Part shown: positions 8,810-17,484 of the stretch, piece by piece | Position numbering within the stretch: the stretch's first letter is position 1 | Layout: the number at the start of each line of letters is the position of its first letter | DNA from: Thermomicrobiales bacterium | Lineage (GTDB): Bacteria; Chloroflexota; Chloroflexia; Thermomicrobiales; UBA6265 | Assembly: GCA_041390825.1 (NCBI GenBank) | Contig: JAWKPF010000031.1 | Span: forward strand, 1-49,348 | Direction: 5' to 3' | DNA length: 49,348 bases | Program-made: the position numbers and the translations under genes | The notes under the pieces: model-generated | The model's database searches: none | What the model saw: the letters and a program-made list of their open reading frames with translations, nothing else | Told to the model about the DNA's origin: nothing

Positions 8810-11167
8810 TCAGTCCGCCGCTGAGGCAGTCGCTGTCGCGTCCTGCACCGCCCGCCAGATCTTCTCAGGCGGGAACGGGGTGTCGATATGCGTGATGCCG
8901 AACGGCTCGAGCGCGTCGATCACGGCATTGGCCGTGGCTGGGGTCGAGCCAATTGTGGCAGCCTCGCCGATTCCCTTGGCGCCCATCGGATTGAGATATG
9001 TGGGCGTCGTGGTGTGATGCGTCTCGAAGATCGGGAAGAACTCGGCCTTTGGCAACGCGTAGTCGTTGAGCGTGCCCGTCAGCAACTCGCCATTGTTGTC
9101 GTAGTGCAGCTCTTCCCACAGCACCTGGCCGATGCCCTGCGCCAATCCACCATGCACCTGCCCAGTCACCAGCACCGGACTGATGATGTTGCCGCAGTCG
9201 TCGACCGAGAGATAGCGGACGAGCTTGATCTCGCCGGTCTCCGGGAAGACTTCGACCACCGCGATATGCGAGCCGAAGGGGAACGTTTCTTCCGGCACTT
9301 TGAAGAAGTCGGTGGTGTCGAGACCCGGGGTCACTCCGTCTGGCAAATCATCTGAGTACGCCTTGTCGGCGATCTTAGCGAGGGTGACCGAGCGGTCGGG
9401 CACACCTTTGACCTGATACTTGCCCTGCTTGAGCTCGATGTCTTCTGCAGACGCTTCGAGGATGTGCGCCGCAATCGCGCAGGCCTTGATGCGCAGATTG
9501 TCGAGCGACATCATCAGCGCTGCCCCGCCGGTGGCGAGTCCGCGGCTGCCCATGGTGCCGTTGCCCTGGGGAGTGTTCGCGGTGTCGCCGTGATGGACCA
9601 CGACGGTGTCGAAGTCGGCCCCGAGGTACTCAGCCGCCAGCTGCGCGAACGTCGTCTCCTGTCCCTGGCCGTGCGGTGAGATGCCAGTGTAGATCGTTAC
9701 CTGGCCGCCCTTCTCGACGCGAACGGTCGAGCTCTCGAACGGCCCGAAACCGCAGATTTCGACATAGGACGCAACACCGATCCCCAGATAACGGCCTTCC
9801 TTGCGCAGCTTCGCCTGCTCCGCGCGCAGCGCGTCGTAGCCGATCAGCTCCTTGGCACGGTCGAGCGCTTTCTGATGCTCGGCGGAGTCGTACGTCTCGC
9901 CGGTCAACGTCACGAACGGGAACTCGTCCGGTGGAATGAAATTGACCTTACGCACCTCGGTCGGATCGAGACCGCCTTCGTCGGCCACCAGATCCATCAG
10001 CCGTTCGAGATAGTAGGTGGCTTCTGGGCGTCCAGCGCCGCGATACGCGCCATTTGCCATGGTGTTGGTGTACGCGCCGATGACCTCGTAGTCCACATTC
10101 TCGATCTTGTACGGACCGGTCGACATGACCCAGGTGCACCAGGCGAGATCGAGTGCCTTGGGATAGGCGCCGGAATCGAGCAGCACGCGCCCCTTGAGAG
10201 CAACGATCTTGCCATTCTCGTCCGCGCCAACCTCGAACTCGCTCCACTGGTTGCGGCCGTGATTGGTGGCGAGGAAGTTCTCCGACCGCGTCTCGACCCA
10301 CTTGACAGGCCGATGGTGCTTGAGGGCGAGCGCCGAGATGACAAAGTCCTCACCGTAGGCGCCGATCTTGACTCCGAACCCGCCGCCGACCTCGGGCGCG
10401 ATGCACCGCACCTGGTTTTGGCTCAGACCGAGGGCATCGGCAATCGAGTTGCGGTTCCAATGCGGCGCTTGCGTCGAGCTCCAGAAGGTGAGCCCGCGCG
10501 TGATTGGATCGGGCGTCGCCAACACCGCGCGACCCTCCATCGGAACCCCATGGCAGCGAGGTTCGCGGATCTTCGCTTTCACCTTGATCGATGCGTTGGC
10601 CATCGCCGCATCGACATCGCCATGCACGCTCGCTTCGCGCACGCTGATGTTGTTCTTTACCTTGGAATAGAGCTGCGGAGCGCCATCCTTGACCGCCTCG
10701 TAGGGGTCGATGACCGCTTCGAGCTCCTCATAATCGACCATGACGAGATCGGCGGCGTCGCGCGCGATCTCGACACTCTCGGCCACGACCACCGCAATCG
10801 GATCGCCGATGTAGCGCACCTTGCCGGTCGCGAGCGGCTGCACCTTGGGCACATAGATCTCGCCGTCACCGACTTCGTCCTGGTCGTAGAGCTCCAGCTG
10901 CGTATCGCCCACCGGATGGATCGGATAGAAGTCCTTCAGGATCGTGCGCAGTTCTTCGCCGTCCATAACGTCGATCACGCCCGGCATCGCCAGCGCTTCC
11001 GACTTGTCGATTCCCTTGATCTTGGCGTGGGCATAGGTGCTGCGCACGAACACCGCGTGCGCCATCCCGCTCAGCTTGATGTCATCGACGTACGTTGATG
11101 TTCCAGTGATCAGGCGCGGGTCTTCCTTCCGTTTGACCGATGCGCCGACGTAGCTACTGAGCACCAT
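8810..11167 (-). CDS. Molybdenum hydroxylase large subunit, form II CoxL/xanthine dehydrogenase family
   Basis: 785 aa, ATG at 11167 with AGGAG nine bases upstream. This is the molybdopterin-cytosine-dinucleotide-binding large subunit of the xanthine oxidase family. It begins with VGASVKRKEDPRLITG, has the usual cofactor contacts (GGGFGVK, QGQGQETT-like GQGQETTFAQ) and ends with KGIGEAA, which carries the conserved catalytic Glu. The active-site loop reads AYRGAGRPE, the form II type. True aerobic CO dehydrogenases (form I) have AYRCSFR instead, so CO is an unlikely substrate. The medium (FAD) and small (2Fe-2S) subunits that complete such enzymes are not next to it, which is odd. The real substrate is unknown; aldehydes, purines or aromatic N-heterocycles are possible. 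Confidence 0.92.
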   Translation of the reverse strand: MVLSSYVGASVKRKEDPRLITGTSTYVDDIKLSGMAHAVFVRSTYAHAKIKGIDKSEALAMPGVIDVMDGEELRTILKDFYPIHPVGDTQLELYDQDEVGDGEIYVPKVQPLATGKVRYIGDPIAVVVAESVEIARDAADLVMVDYEELEAVIDPYEAVKDGAPQLYSKVKNNISVREASVHGDVDAAMANASIKVKAKIREPRCHGVPMEGRAVLATPDPITRGLTFWSSTQAPHWNRNSIADALGLSQNQVRCIAPEVGGGFGVKIGAYGEDFVISALALKHHRPVKWVETRSENFLATNHGRNQWSEFEVGADENGKIVALKGRVLLDSGAYPKALDLAWCTWVMSTGPYKIENVDYEVIGAYTNTMANGAYRGAGRPEATYYLERLMDLVADEGGLDPTEVRKVNFIPPDEFPFVTLTGETYDSAEHQKALDRAKELIGYDALRAEQAKLRKEGRYLGIGVASYVEICGFGPFESSTVRVEKGGQVTIYTGISPHGQGQETTFAQLAAEYLGADFDTVVVHHGDTANTPQGNGTMGSRGLATGGAALMMSLDNLRIKACAIAAHILEASAEDIELKQGKYQVKGVPDRSVTLAKIADKAYSDDLPDGVTPGLDTTDFFKVPEETFPFGSHIAVVEVFPETGEIKLVRYLSVDDCGNIISPVLVTGQVHGGLAQGIGQVLWEELHYDNNGELLTGTLNDYALPKAEFFPIFETHHTTTPTYLNPMGAKGIGEAATIGSTPATANAVIDALEPFGITHIDTPFPPEKIWRAVQDATATASAAD

Positions 11168-11277
11168 GGTTGCGAACTCCTGCGTTCTTCTTCCATCCAT
11201 CCGATTGGATTCGGTTTCGCGTTCTCGAATTGTAGCCCGATCGCCTGCGCTGCACCTCGCGGGAACAACGTCGTCCG

Positions 11278-11715
11278 TCAGGGGTTGGGCTGATCCCCCA
11301 ATGCGCGCAGAGCGTCCAGAACATGCGGCAACGCCCCGAGGTACTTCGCCTGCTTTTCTATGGTCAAGCCTGCGGACAGCGACGGGTCGAGGTGGTCCAG
11401 CAGATCGCAGATCTTGACTGAGATTGCCAGGCGGTCTCGCGAGTGGACCACGGTCGCAACATAGTCCTCATATGACTCCTCGCCTCGGGTAAGGAGATGG
11501 ATCGCCGCGAGTTCGGCATCGGTCACCCCGGCGGCGCGTAGTTCGCTCAAGGTGACATCGGAGTCCTCGAGCATGTCATGCAACAACCCAACCGTTGCAT
11601 AGTCCGGCCCCTGCCGGGCAGCCAGCTCCCCCACCCTCAACGAATGTTCCAGCTTCTCAGGTGAAAGCTTTTCCCTGGCGAGCGCTAGCTGTTCTGGCTC
11701 GAATCTGACACTCAT
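11278..11715 (-). CDS. HD-domain metal-dependent phosphohydrolase
   Basis: 145 aa from ATG 11715, preceded by GTGGAG with six bases between. A longer frame up to 11796 exists but would overlap the divergent CoA-transferase start and lacks a better ribosome site. The motifs HSLRVGELA, GLLHDMLEDSDVT and KICDLLDHLD give the His, His-Asp and late Asp of an HD fold. The HDMLEDS spacing resembles the hydrolase half of RelA/SpoT proteins, which degrade (p)ppGpp. The protein lacks synthetase, TGS and ACT domains, so a small-alarmone-hydrolase-like role is possible but unproven. It lies 110 bp upstream of the CoxL-like gene on the same strand. Confidence 0.85.
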   Translation of the reverse strand: MSVRFEPEQLALAREKLSPEKLEHSLRVGELAARQGPDYATVGLLHDMLEDSDVTLSELRAAGVTDAELAAIHLLTRGEESYEDYVATVVHSRDRLAISVKICDLLDHLDPSLSAGLTIEKQAKYLGALPHVLDALRALGDQPNP

Positions 11716-11795
11716 GGCACGCTCCACATTCGCTTGCGCATTCTCCGGTACCATCTGCGAGATACGATCAGGATCGATCAAGGCAGCATGACACA

Positions 11796-12950
11796 ATGGG
11801 AACTCTCGACGGAATCCGCGTCCTCGATCTCAGCCGGGCACTGGCCGGGCCCTTTGCAGCCATGCAACTGGGCGACATGGGCGCCGACGTGATTAAAGTG
11901 GAGGACCCCGGCGCCGGCGATACCACCCGTGGCTTTCCACCCCACTGGAACGGCGAATCGACGTACTACATGTCGACCAACCGCAACAAACGCGGGATGA
12001 TTCTCGACCTCAACACCGAACGGGGCCGCGAAATCGCCCTCGAGCTGGCATTGCGCTCGGACGTGCTGATCGAGAATTTTCGCGCCGGCCAAATGGAAAA
12101 GTGGGGTCTTGGCTGGGAGCGCTTGCACGAACTCAATCCCCGCCTGATCTATTGTGCCGTATCGGCCGCCGGCCGGGAGGGTCCGGACAAGGATCGCATC
12201 GGCGTCGATTTGCTCATGCAAGCATATGCCGGGTTGATGAGCATCACCGGTGAGGCCGATGGGGAACCGGTGCGCACTGGCACCTCGGTGGTCGATCTCA
12301 GTACTGGCGAGATGGCGCTAAGCGGCATCCTTGCAGCGCTCTACCATCGCGAACGGACTGGAGAAGGGCAACGGATCGACGTTTCGCTGTTGGGAACCAC
12401 GATCGCCTGGATGACCTATCACGCGGTCGCTTATTTTGCGACCGGAAAGATTCCCGGCCGATCTGGATCGCATCATCCATCCGTTTCACCCTATGGCGGT
12501 TATCCCACTGGCGATGGCTACTTGGTAGTGGCGATCGCGTTCGACAATCATTGGTCGCGGTTCTGCGAGTTGGTCGGACGCCCGGACCTGATCGACGATC
12601 CCCGTTTCGCTCGCAATCCGGACCGCGTTGTCAACCGCGCCGAGCTCGACCCGATCATGGCCGAAATTCTGGCGCCCAGAGGAGCGGTCGAATGGGCTGG
12701 CATGATGGACGCGGCCGGAATCCCCTGCAGTCCTATCCATGACATGGCGCAGGCCATGGCGCTGCCACAGGTGGTTTATCAGGAGTATGTGGCTGACGTG
12801 CCCCATCCAGATATCCCCGACCTGCGCATGCCCGGCATTGCGCTCAAGTTCTCAGCAACGCCGAGCACCATCACACGCCACCCTCCAAAGCATGGAGAGC
12901 ACACAGCCGAAATTCTGGCCGAGCTCGGATTCGATCCAGGCGGCGACTAG
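11796..12950 (+). CDS. Family III CoA-transferase (CaiB/BaiF)
   Basis: 384 aa. These enzymes move CoA between carboxylic acids by way of an aspartyl anhydride. The N-terminal LDGIRVLDLSRALAGPF, GADVIKVEDP, NRNKRGMILDL and SDVLIENFRAGQMEKWGLG are standard. The catalytic Asp is most likely the one in RIGVDLLMQAYAGLMS (about residue 137-142). The C-terminal half contains GEGQRIDVSLL and the PYGGYPTGDGYL segment. Length is normal. The start codon sits in the upstream region of the HD-domain gene on the other strand, so the pair may share a control region. The acyl donor and acceptor cannot be read from sequence. Confidence 0.93.
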   Translation: MGTLDGIRVLDLSRALAGPFAAMQLGDMGADVIKVEDPGAGDTTRGFPPHWNGESTYYMSTNRNKRGMILDLNTERGREIALELALRSDVLIENFRAGQMEKWGLGWERLHELNPRLIYCAVSAAGREGPDKDRIGVDLLMQAYAGLMSITGEADGEPVRTGTSVVDLSTGEMALSGILAALYHRERTGEGQRIDVSLLGTTIAWMTYHAVAYFATGKIPGRSGSHHPSVSPYGGYPTGDGYLVVAIAFDNHWSRFCELVGRPDLIDDPRFARNPDRVVNRAELDPIMAEILAPRGAVEWAGMMDAAGIPCSPIHDMAQAMALPQVVYQEYVADVPHPDIPDLRMPGIALKFSATPSTITRHPPKHGEHTAEILAELGFDPGGD

Positions 12951-12989
12951 AGCCTCTCAGCGGCAACCTGTCGCGAACGATGGGGCTTG

Positions 12990-13823
12990 CTACAAGATGA
13001 TGCCGCCGCCACCGCCACAGTCGCCGACGGTGCACATCGGATGGCACCAATCATTGCATTCGGGATATTCCCGGTTGCAGACACCTGCATAGAAATCGTG
13101 CGTGGCCCCGTTGCACGGCAGGCAATCGAATGCATCGATATTGAAGCATTGTCCCCACGGCCCGTTCGGAATGGGACCGACGGCGTATTGCTTCCAGCTT
13201 GGATTGCTCGGATCCGGGGCAAAGCAAGTCGTCAGATCCGGGCAATCATCGATGAACAGCGAGACATCGCTGAACTCACTCGGCAACTCACGGTCTTCCT
13301 GCTCTTCGTACCATGACGTGAGGCCGTCCTCGGTGTAGGCGTCCAGCACGCGTGCGTCGTAACGCAGCGTTGCGCCCCCGTCAGCGTCGTACTCCCGCGT
13401 GTAGACGGGGTTGAAGAGTTCGACAACGAGCACGTCTCGCTCGCCCTCGGGCGTGCGGACGACCGCAGCGGCATTGGGAGGATTCACCGGCGTAAACCCA
13501 AGCCCTTCGAGAAACCGATCGGTCGGCATCGTTCCGACGATCCGTTCTGGGCGGTCGGAGAAATAAAGCGACTGGGTGCCGACCCCGCGCAGGGTGAGTT
13601 CGTAGACATCATCCGCATCAGGCTTTGGGCGCCAGCTTCCGGAGTCTGCCAATTGAACGAAGAGAAATGCTGGTCCTTCCTCGGGTTCCGGAGTCGCCTC
13701 TTGCGCCGCCTGCGCGCGCAACAGGCTGAACCCTGCCATCCCAGCGCCGGCAACCATGACGGCTCGACGTGAAAACTCCCCACGCCCATCAATGACTGCT
13801 GTGAACTCCTGGTCTCCTGCCAT
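12990..13823 (-). CDS. Secreted cysteine-rich protein of unknown function
   Basis: 277 aa from ATG 13823, with GGGAG nine bases upstream; a GTG eight codons earlier is less well supported. The N-terminus carries a signal with a twin-arginine-like FSRRAVMVAGAGMAG and a probable cut near AQA/QEATP. The central ~150 residues (YELTLRGVGTQSLYFSDRPER to PVSLFIDD) resemble a widespread uncharacterised family I recall from bacteria and algae, but I cannot name it. The last ~70 residues hold about ten Cys with CLPCNGATHDFYAGVCN and CNDWCHPMC, then GDCGGGGGIIL. That density suggests disulfides or a metal site. Its stop is 40 bp from the convergent CoA-transferase stop. I assign no function. Confidence 0.75.
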   Translation of the reverse strand: MAGDQEFTAVIDGRGEFSRRAVMVAGAGMAGFSLLRAQAAQEATPEPEEGPAFLFVQLADSGSWRPKPDADDVYELTLRGVGTQSLYFSDRPERIVGTMPTDRFLEGLGFTPVNPPNAAAVVRTPEGERDVLVVELFNPVYTREYDADGGATLRYDARVLDAYTEDGLTSWYEEQEDRELPSEFSDVSLFIDDCPDLTTCFAPDPSNPSWKQYAVGPIPNGPWGQCFNIDAFDCLPCNGATHDFYAGVCNREYPECNDWCHPMCTVGDCGGGGGIIL

Positions 13824-13951
13824 TCTGGTCGACTCCCATCGTGACACGCAACGGACGAAGAACGCGCCATCGCTTCACGGGCGAAGGGCGCTCCCCAGTA
13901 GTTCGTTGACCAGCCTCACAACTGCCGCATTCTATCCGTTGTTACGCCTGA

Positions 13952-14407
13952 CTACAGGCCGCCTGCCTTGATGATGCGCTCGTGGTGCGGTTCATCTGCG
14001 AGGTCGCCGAGCCACTCGATCGGTTGCAGGATGATGCCAAAGGCGCTCTTGGGTGAAATGAGCGCTTCCTTGCGGATGCCGTCGAGCGTGCGTTCAGCCG
14101 AGACGCGCGCGCCGAGTTCCTTCGCGTTCGCGAGAAACTCGTCCAGATCGTCGACTTCCACCCCGACGTGCTGAATGCCCTCGCCGCGTTTCTCGATATG
14201 CTGGGTGACGAAGCTCTCTGGCGTGGTTCCTTCCAGCATCGTGATCAGGCTCTCGCCCATCAGGAAGTACGCGACGATGTACTCCATCTCGACGTTTTCC
14301 TTCTGGCCGAGATAACGCGCCCCATAGACCTGCTCGAACCAGGGACGCGACTCCTCGATGCTCTTTACCGCGATCGCCACATGATCGATTTTCTTGACCG
14401 CTGCCAA
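13952..14407 (-). CDS. VOC-family protein, methylmalonyl-CoA epimerase-like
   Basis: 151 aa from a TTG at 14407, immediately after GAGGAGGAG. The short spacing and the family-typical N-terminus (VKKIDHVAIAVKSIEES) support that start. It has the two beta-alpha-beta-beta-beta units of the vicinal oxygen chelate fold. Likely metal ligands are His in DHVAIAV, His in IQHVGVEV and the late Glu in ILQPIEW. Methylmalonyl-CoA epimerase, which interconverts the 2R and 2S forms in propionate metabolism, is the closest match by the HVGVEVDDLDE pattern and length. No mutase or carboxylase gene is nearby, so glyoxalase or another VOC activity is not excluded. Confidence 0.85.
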   Translation of the reverse strand: MAAVKKIDHVAIAVKSIEESRPWFEQVYGARYLGQKENVEMEYIVAYFLMGESLITMLEGTTPESFVTQHIEKRGEGIQHVGVEVDDLDEFLANAKELGARVSAERTLDGIRKEALISPKSAFGIILQPIEWLGDLADEPHHERIIKAGGL

Positions 14408-14821
14408 CTGCTCCTCCTCGACGACGAATCACAACTCAGTAGCCTGATTCTAGGGGAGAACTGGCGCTTCGGCTGGGCGAGCTCGAGGAGCGGCCCTCCG
14501 CCACCACAGGCGCCCCGATCGCTCCTCGGTCAGCATTGACCGCCACATTGCACTCGACCGAAGGACCAAGGCCTCTCGTCTTGTCACAAGACTGGCGGGT
14601 CCAGGTGCTCCAATCCAAACAGGATCCGACCGCGCCTGGCGGAACTCGGCAGACGATCACCATCGACGTCAGGGCACGATATGCCGGCCGGGTTGTAAAC
14701 TGCTCACGCATCATTCACATTGATTCTTCGGATGGTGCGGTACCATCCGCGGCTGTTGCATCTCGACCGAAAACCAACTGGACAGACGAGTCCGACTATG
14801 GACCATCAGGAGGATACGAAC
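14408..14821. promoter_or_regulatory. 414-bp divergent control region: palindrome and leader hairpin upstream of the peptide importer
   Basis: No gene fits here. Two structures stand out. At 14578-14592 is a perfect 15-bp palindrome, GTCTTGT-C-ACAAGAC, of operator size. At 14729-14749 is an 8-bp perfect stem, CGGATGGT / ACCATCCG, with a 5-base loop. It lies about 70 bases before the binding-protein start and would be in the mRNA leader. I see no convincing -35/-10 pair. The strong ribosome site AGGAGG of the importer is at 14808-14813. Both structures are seen; their regulatory role is inference. Confidence 0.35.
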
Positions 14822-16474
14822 GTGTCGAACACGCGAACGCGGCTTTCAGGGCGGGAATTCGACCGCAAGATGTACGCGTATCTCAATGGCCTGCAGCAAC
14901 AAAGCCTCTCACGGCGAGGGGTGCTGAAGGCTGGGGCCGCCGTTGCTGGCGCGGGAGCAGCAATCGCAGCCATGCCGTCGATTCTTCCTGGGATCGGTGT
15001 GCTGGCGCAGGACGGGGAGACCCTCACCTTCGGTCTCGAATCCGATCCGCGCGCTGTCGAACCAGCCCTCGGCTATGACTTCACCGCCAATGTGGTGATC
15101 TGCAATATCACCGAAGGTCCGGTCATGGTCGATCCCTCTGGGGCATTGCAGCCACTCCTCGCCGAAACGTACGAACAACCAGACCAACTCACCTACATTT
15201 ACAACCTCCGGTCCGGCGTGAAGTTTCACGACGGTTCTGAGATGACCGCTGCCGATGTGATTGCATCGATCGAACGTGTTCGCAACCCAGCCATCGCCTC
15301 GCCGATGGCGTGGATGTTCGACCCGGCTGAGTCGATCGAAGCCACAGGGGACATGCAAGTCACCATCAAGCTGACCGAGCCCTCTGGAACCTTCCAGTAC
15401 GTCATGTCGACGACCGCCGGTCACGTCATGCCGAAGAGCCTGATCGACTCGACGCTCGATACCCCGACTCAGAGCCCGATCGGCACCGGTCCGTACAAGT
15501 TCGACTCCTGGGAAGCCGGCAGCGAGATTACGTTGCAGAAGCACGACGAGTACTGGCAGGAGGGCAAGCCCTACTTCCAGACCGCCGTTTTCAAGGTCAT
15601 TACCGACCCCACCACACGAACCGCTGGCTTGAGCACCGGCGAACTGCAAATGGTGCGCGATATTCAGCCGGACCAATTGGCAGTCGTTCAAGGTATCGAA
15701 AACGTCGAACTTCTGGAGGTTGTTGGCTACACCTGCGAGATGGTGGTCATGCGCAACGACCAGGAGCCATTCAACGACGCCAACGTGCGCAAGGCCGTTA
15801 GCATGGCGATCGACGTGCCGTCGATCCTCGAGAACCTCTACCTGGGGGCAGCGGTGCAGGCGAACTCGACCACGGTTCCACCGACCATGCCAGGTTCCGC
15901 GGCCGATCAACTCGCACCGGTCGCCTTCGATGTCGATGGCGCGAAAGCGGCGCTGGCCGAATCGGCCTTCCCGGACGGGTTCGACACGAAGCTGCTGGTC
16001 GACTCCGAAAGCACCCTGCGCGTTGCCGAGGCACAGGCGATCCAGCAGATGCTGGCCGAGATCGGGGTGAATGTCGAGATCGAGCAAGTCCCCCAGGCGG
16101 ACCGTATCACAGCCTTCCAGACGGGCGAATACGAAGGAATGGCATTCCACGAATGGGGCGCCGACTTCCCGGATGCAAACGGAATGCTGCTGCCCCTCTT
16201 CCTCTCCACCAGCATCCCGCCGCAGAACAACCAGTCCTACTACAGCAATCCAGATGTGGACGCGCTGTTGCTTGGGGCAGAGGCGGAAGCCGATCCCGAA
16301 ACTCGCACCCAGATGCTGATCGACGCGCAGAAGCAAATTGCGGCAGACATGCCACTTGTTTGGCTCGACCACAACAAGTGGTTCATGGCCAAGGACAAGA
16401 GCCTGACGGGATACACTATTCATCCGCTCTTCTATTGGGATGCGTTCATGCGCGATCTCAAGAAGGCCGAGTAA
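14822..16474 (+). CDS. Tat-exported peptide ABC transporter substrate-binding protein (SBP family 5)
   Basis: 550 aa from GTG 14822, which has a perfect AGGAGG eight bases upstream; earlier in-frame ATGs lack this. The signal region SRRGVLKAGAAVAGAGAA is a twin-arginine signal, so it is exported folded, perhaps with a lipid-free anchor. The mature part has the DppA/OppA landmarks: LTFGLESDPRAVEPALGYD, YIYNLRSGVKFHDGSEMTAADV, GTGPYKF and VRKAVSMAIDV. It should bind dipeptides, oligopeptides or a related ligand outside the membrane and deliver it to the permease encoded next. A hairpin at 16490-16524 separates it from the permease genes, which fits the usual excess of binding protein. Confidence 0.95.
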   Translation: MSNTRTRLSGREFDRKMYAYLNGLQQQSLSRRGVLKAGAAVAGAGAAIAAMPSILPGIGVLAQDGETLTFGLESDPRAVEPALGYDFTANVVICNITEGPVMVDPSGALQPLLAETYEQPDQLTYIYNLRSGVKFHDGSEMTAADVIASIERVRNPAIASPMAWMFDPAESIEATGDMQVTIKLTEPSGTFQYVMSTTAGHVMPKSLIDSTLDTPTQSPIGTGPYKFDSWEAGSEITLQKHDEYWQEGKPYFQTAVFKVITDPTTRTAGLSTGELQMVRDIQPDQLAVVQGIENVELLEVVGYTCEMVVMRNDQEPFNDANVRKAVSMAIDVPSILENLYLGAAVQANSTTVPPTMPGSAADQLAPVAFDVDGAKAALAESAFPDGFDTKLLVDSESTLRVAEAQAIQQMLAEIGVNVEIEQVPQADRITAFQTGEYEGMAFHEWGADFPDANGMLLPLFLSTSIPPQNNQSYYSNPDVDALLLGAEAEADPETRTQMLIDAQKQIAADMPLVWLDHNKWFMAKDKSLTGYTIHPLFYWDAFMRDLKKAE

Positions 16475-16489
16475 CAGCCTGATCCACCG

Positions 16490-16524
16490 CGAGCGCCCGG
16501 AGCCGACAATGGTCCGGGCGCTCG
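16490..16524 (+). terminator. Partial terminator/attenuator between binding protein and permease
   Basis: A perfect 12-bp stem, CGAGCGCCCGGA / TCCGGGCGCTCG, with an 11-base loop, is followed by TTTCGTT. It starts 16 bases after the binding-protein stop and ends 24 bases before the permease ATG. The likely effect is to stop part of the transcription or to protect the 3' end of the upstream message. Confidence 0.7.
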
Positions 16525-16548
16525 TTTCGTTCCACGACGAGAACCTCC

Positions 16549-17484
16549 ATGGCGCGTCTCATCGTCAGTCGGCTGGCGACCCTCATTCCGTTGATGCTGA
16601 TCGCAACGTCGATCGTCTTTTTCCTGGTCCGCTTCGTACCGGGCGACCCGGTCCGCATCATGGTCGGCGGCCAGCGCATTAGCGAAGCGAACGTGCAGAG
16701 CATCCGCGAGCAATATCGGCTCGACAAGCCGCTGTTGGCACAGTACGGCTACTGGCTCAACGATCTGGCCCATGGGAGTCTGGGAGATTCGTTCCGGCAA
16801 CGCGCTCCTGTCCGTGATCTGGTGCTCGAACGGCTTCCGATCACACTCGAACTCGCATGCTATGCCTTTCTCATCTCGATGCTGATTTCGATACCGCTTG
16901 GCATCATTTCGGCCCTGAGGCGCAACTCATGGATCGATGTCGGCGCATCGGTTTTCAGTTTGATTGGGGCATCGTCTCCCGTCTTTTTCACGTCGATTCT
17001 GTTGATTCTCGTGTTTGCCTACAAGCTCCAGTGGATGCCTGCGCTCGGACAGGGTGACGGTGGATGGGATACCGTCAAGCACCTGACGATGCCCGCCATC
17101 GCTCTCGGGCTTTCCCTTGCGGCCATCACGACGCGCATCACGCGCAACGGGATGATCGAAGCGCTCTCCCAGGACTACATGGTCACCGCGCGCGCGAAGG
17201 GACTTTCCCCACGCTCTATTGTTTTCAAGCACGCGCTGCGCAATGCGCTCATTCCGATCGTCACCGTGGCCGCGCTGCAGTTCGGCTTCTTGCTGGTTGG
17301 CACGGTACTGGTGGAATACACCTTTGGCATCGGTGGGCTTGGGTCATTGCTGGTCGATTCGGTGCAACGGCGTGACTATCCGGTGGTGCAGGGCACCACT
17401 GTCTTCATCGCTATCGCCTTTATCGTGCTCAACCTGGCAGTAGACATTCTGTATGCCATCATCGACCCACGGATCAAGTACTGA
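16549..17484 (+). CDS. Peptide ABC transporter permease, DppB/OppB type
   Basis: 311 aa integral membrane protein with about six helices. It starts MARLIVSRLATLIPLMLIATSIVFFLVRFVPGDP, the typical DppB N-terminus ending in the PGDP motif. The EAA loop that contacts the ATPases reads EALSQDYMVTARAKGLSPRS, and the conserved HALRNALIPIVT follows. It forms the heterodimeric channel with the next gene. Its TGA overlaps the next ATG (TGATG), so translation is coupled. Confidence 0.95.
   Translation: MARLIVSRLATLIPLMLIATSIVFFLVRFVPGDPVRIMVGGQRISEANVQSIREQYRLDKPLLAQYGYWLNDLAHGSLGDSFRQRAPVRDLVLERLPITLELACYAFLISMLISIPLGIISALRRNSWIDVGASVFSLIGASSPVFFTSILLILVFAYKLQWMPALGQGDGGWDTVKHLTMPAIALGLSLAAITTRITRNGMIEALSQDYMVTARAKGLSPRSIVFKHALRNALIPIVTVAALQFGFLLVGTVLVEYTFGIGGLGSLLVDSVQRRDYPVVQGTTVFIAIAFIVLNLAVDILYAIIDPRIKY

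Noticed and set aside
9875..11098. 407-codon plus-strand open frame
   Set aside because: Antisense to the CoxL-like gene, whose motifs are complete.
14909..16423. 504-codon minus-strand open frame
   Set aside because: Antisense shadow of the peptide-binding protein gene, which has a Tat signal and strong ribosome site.
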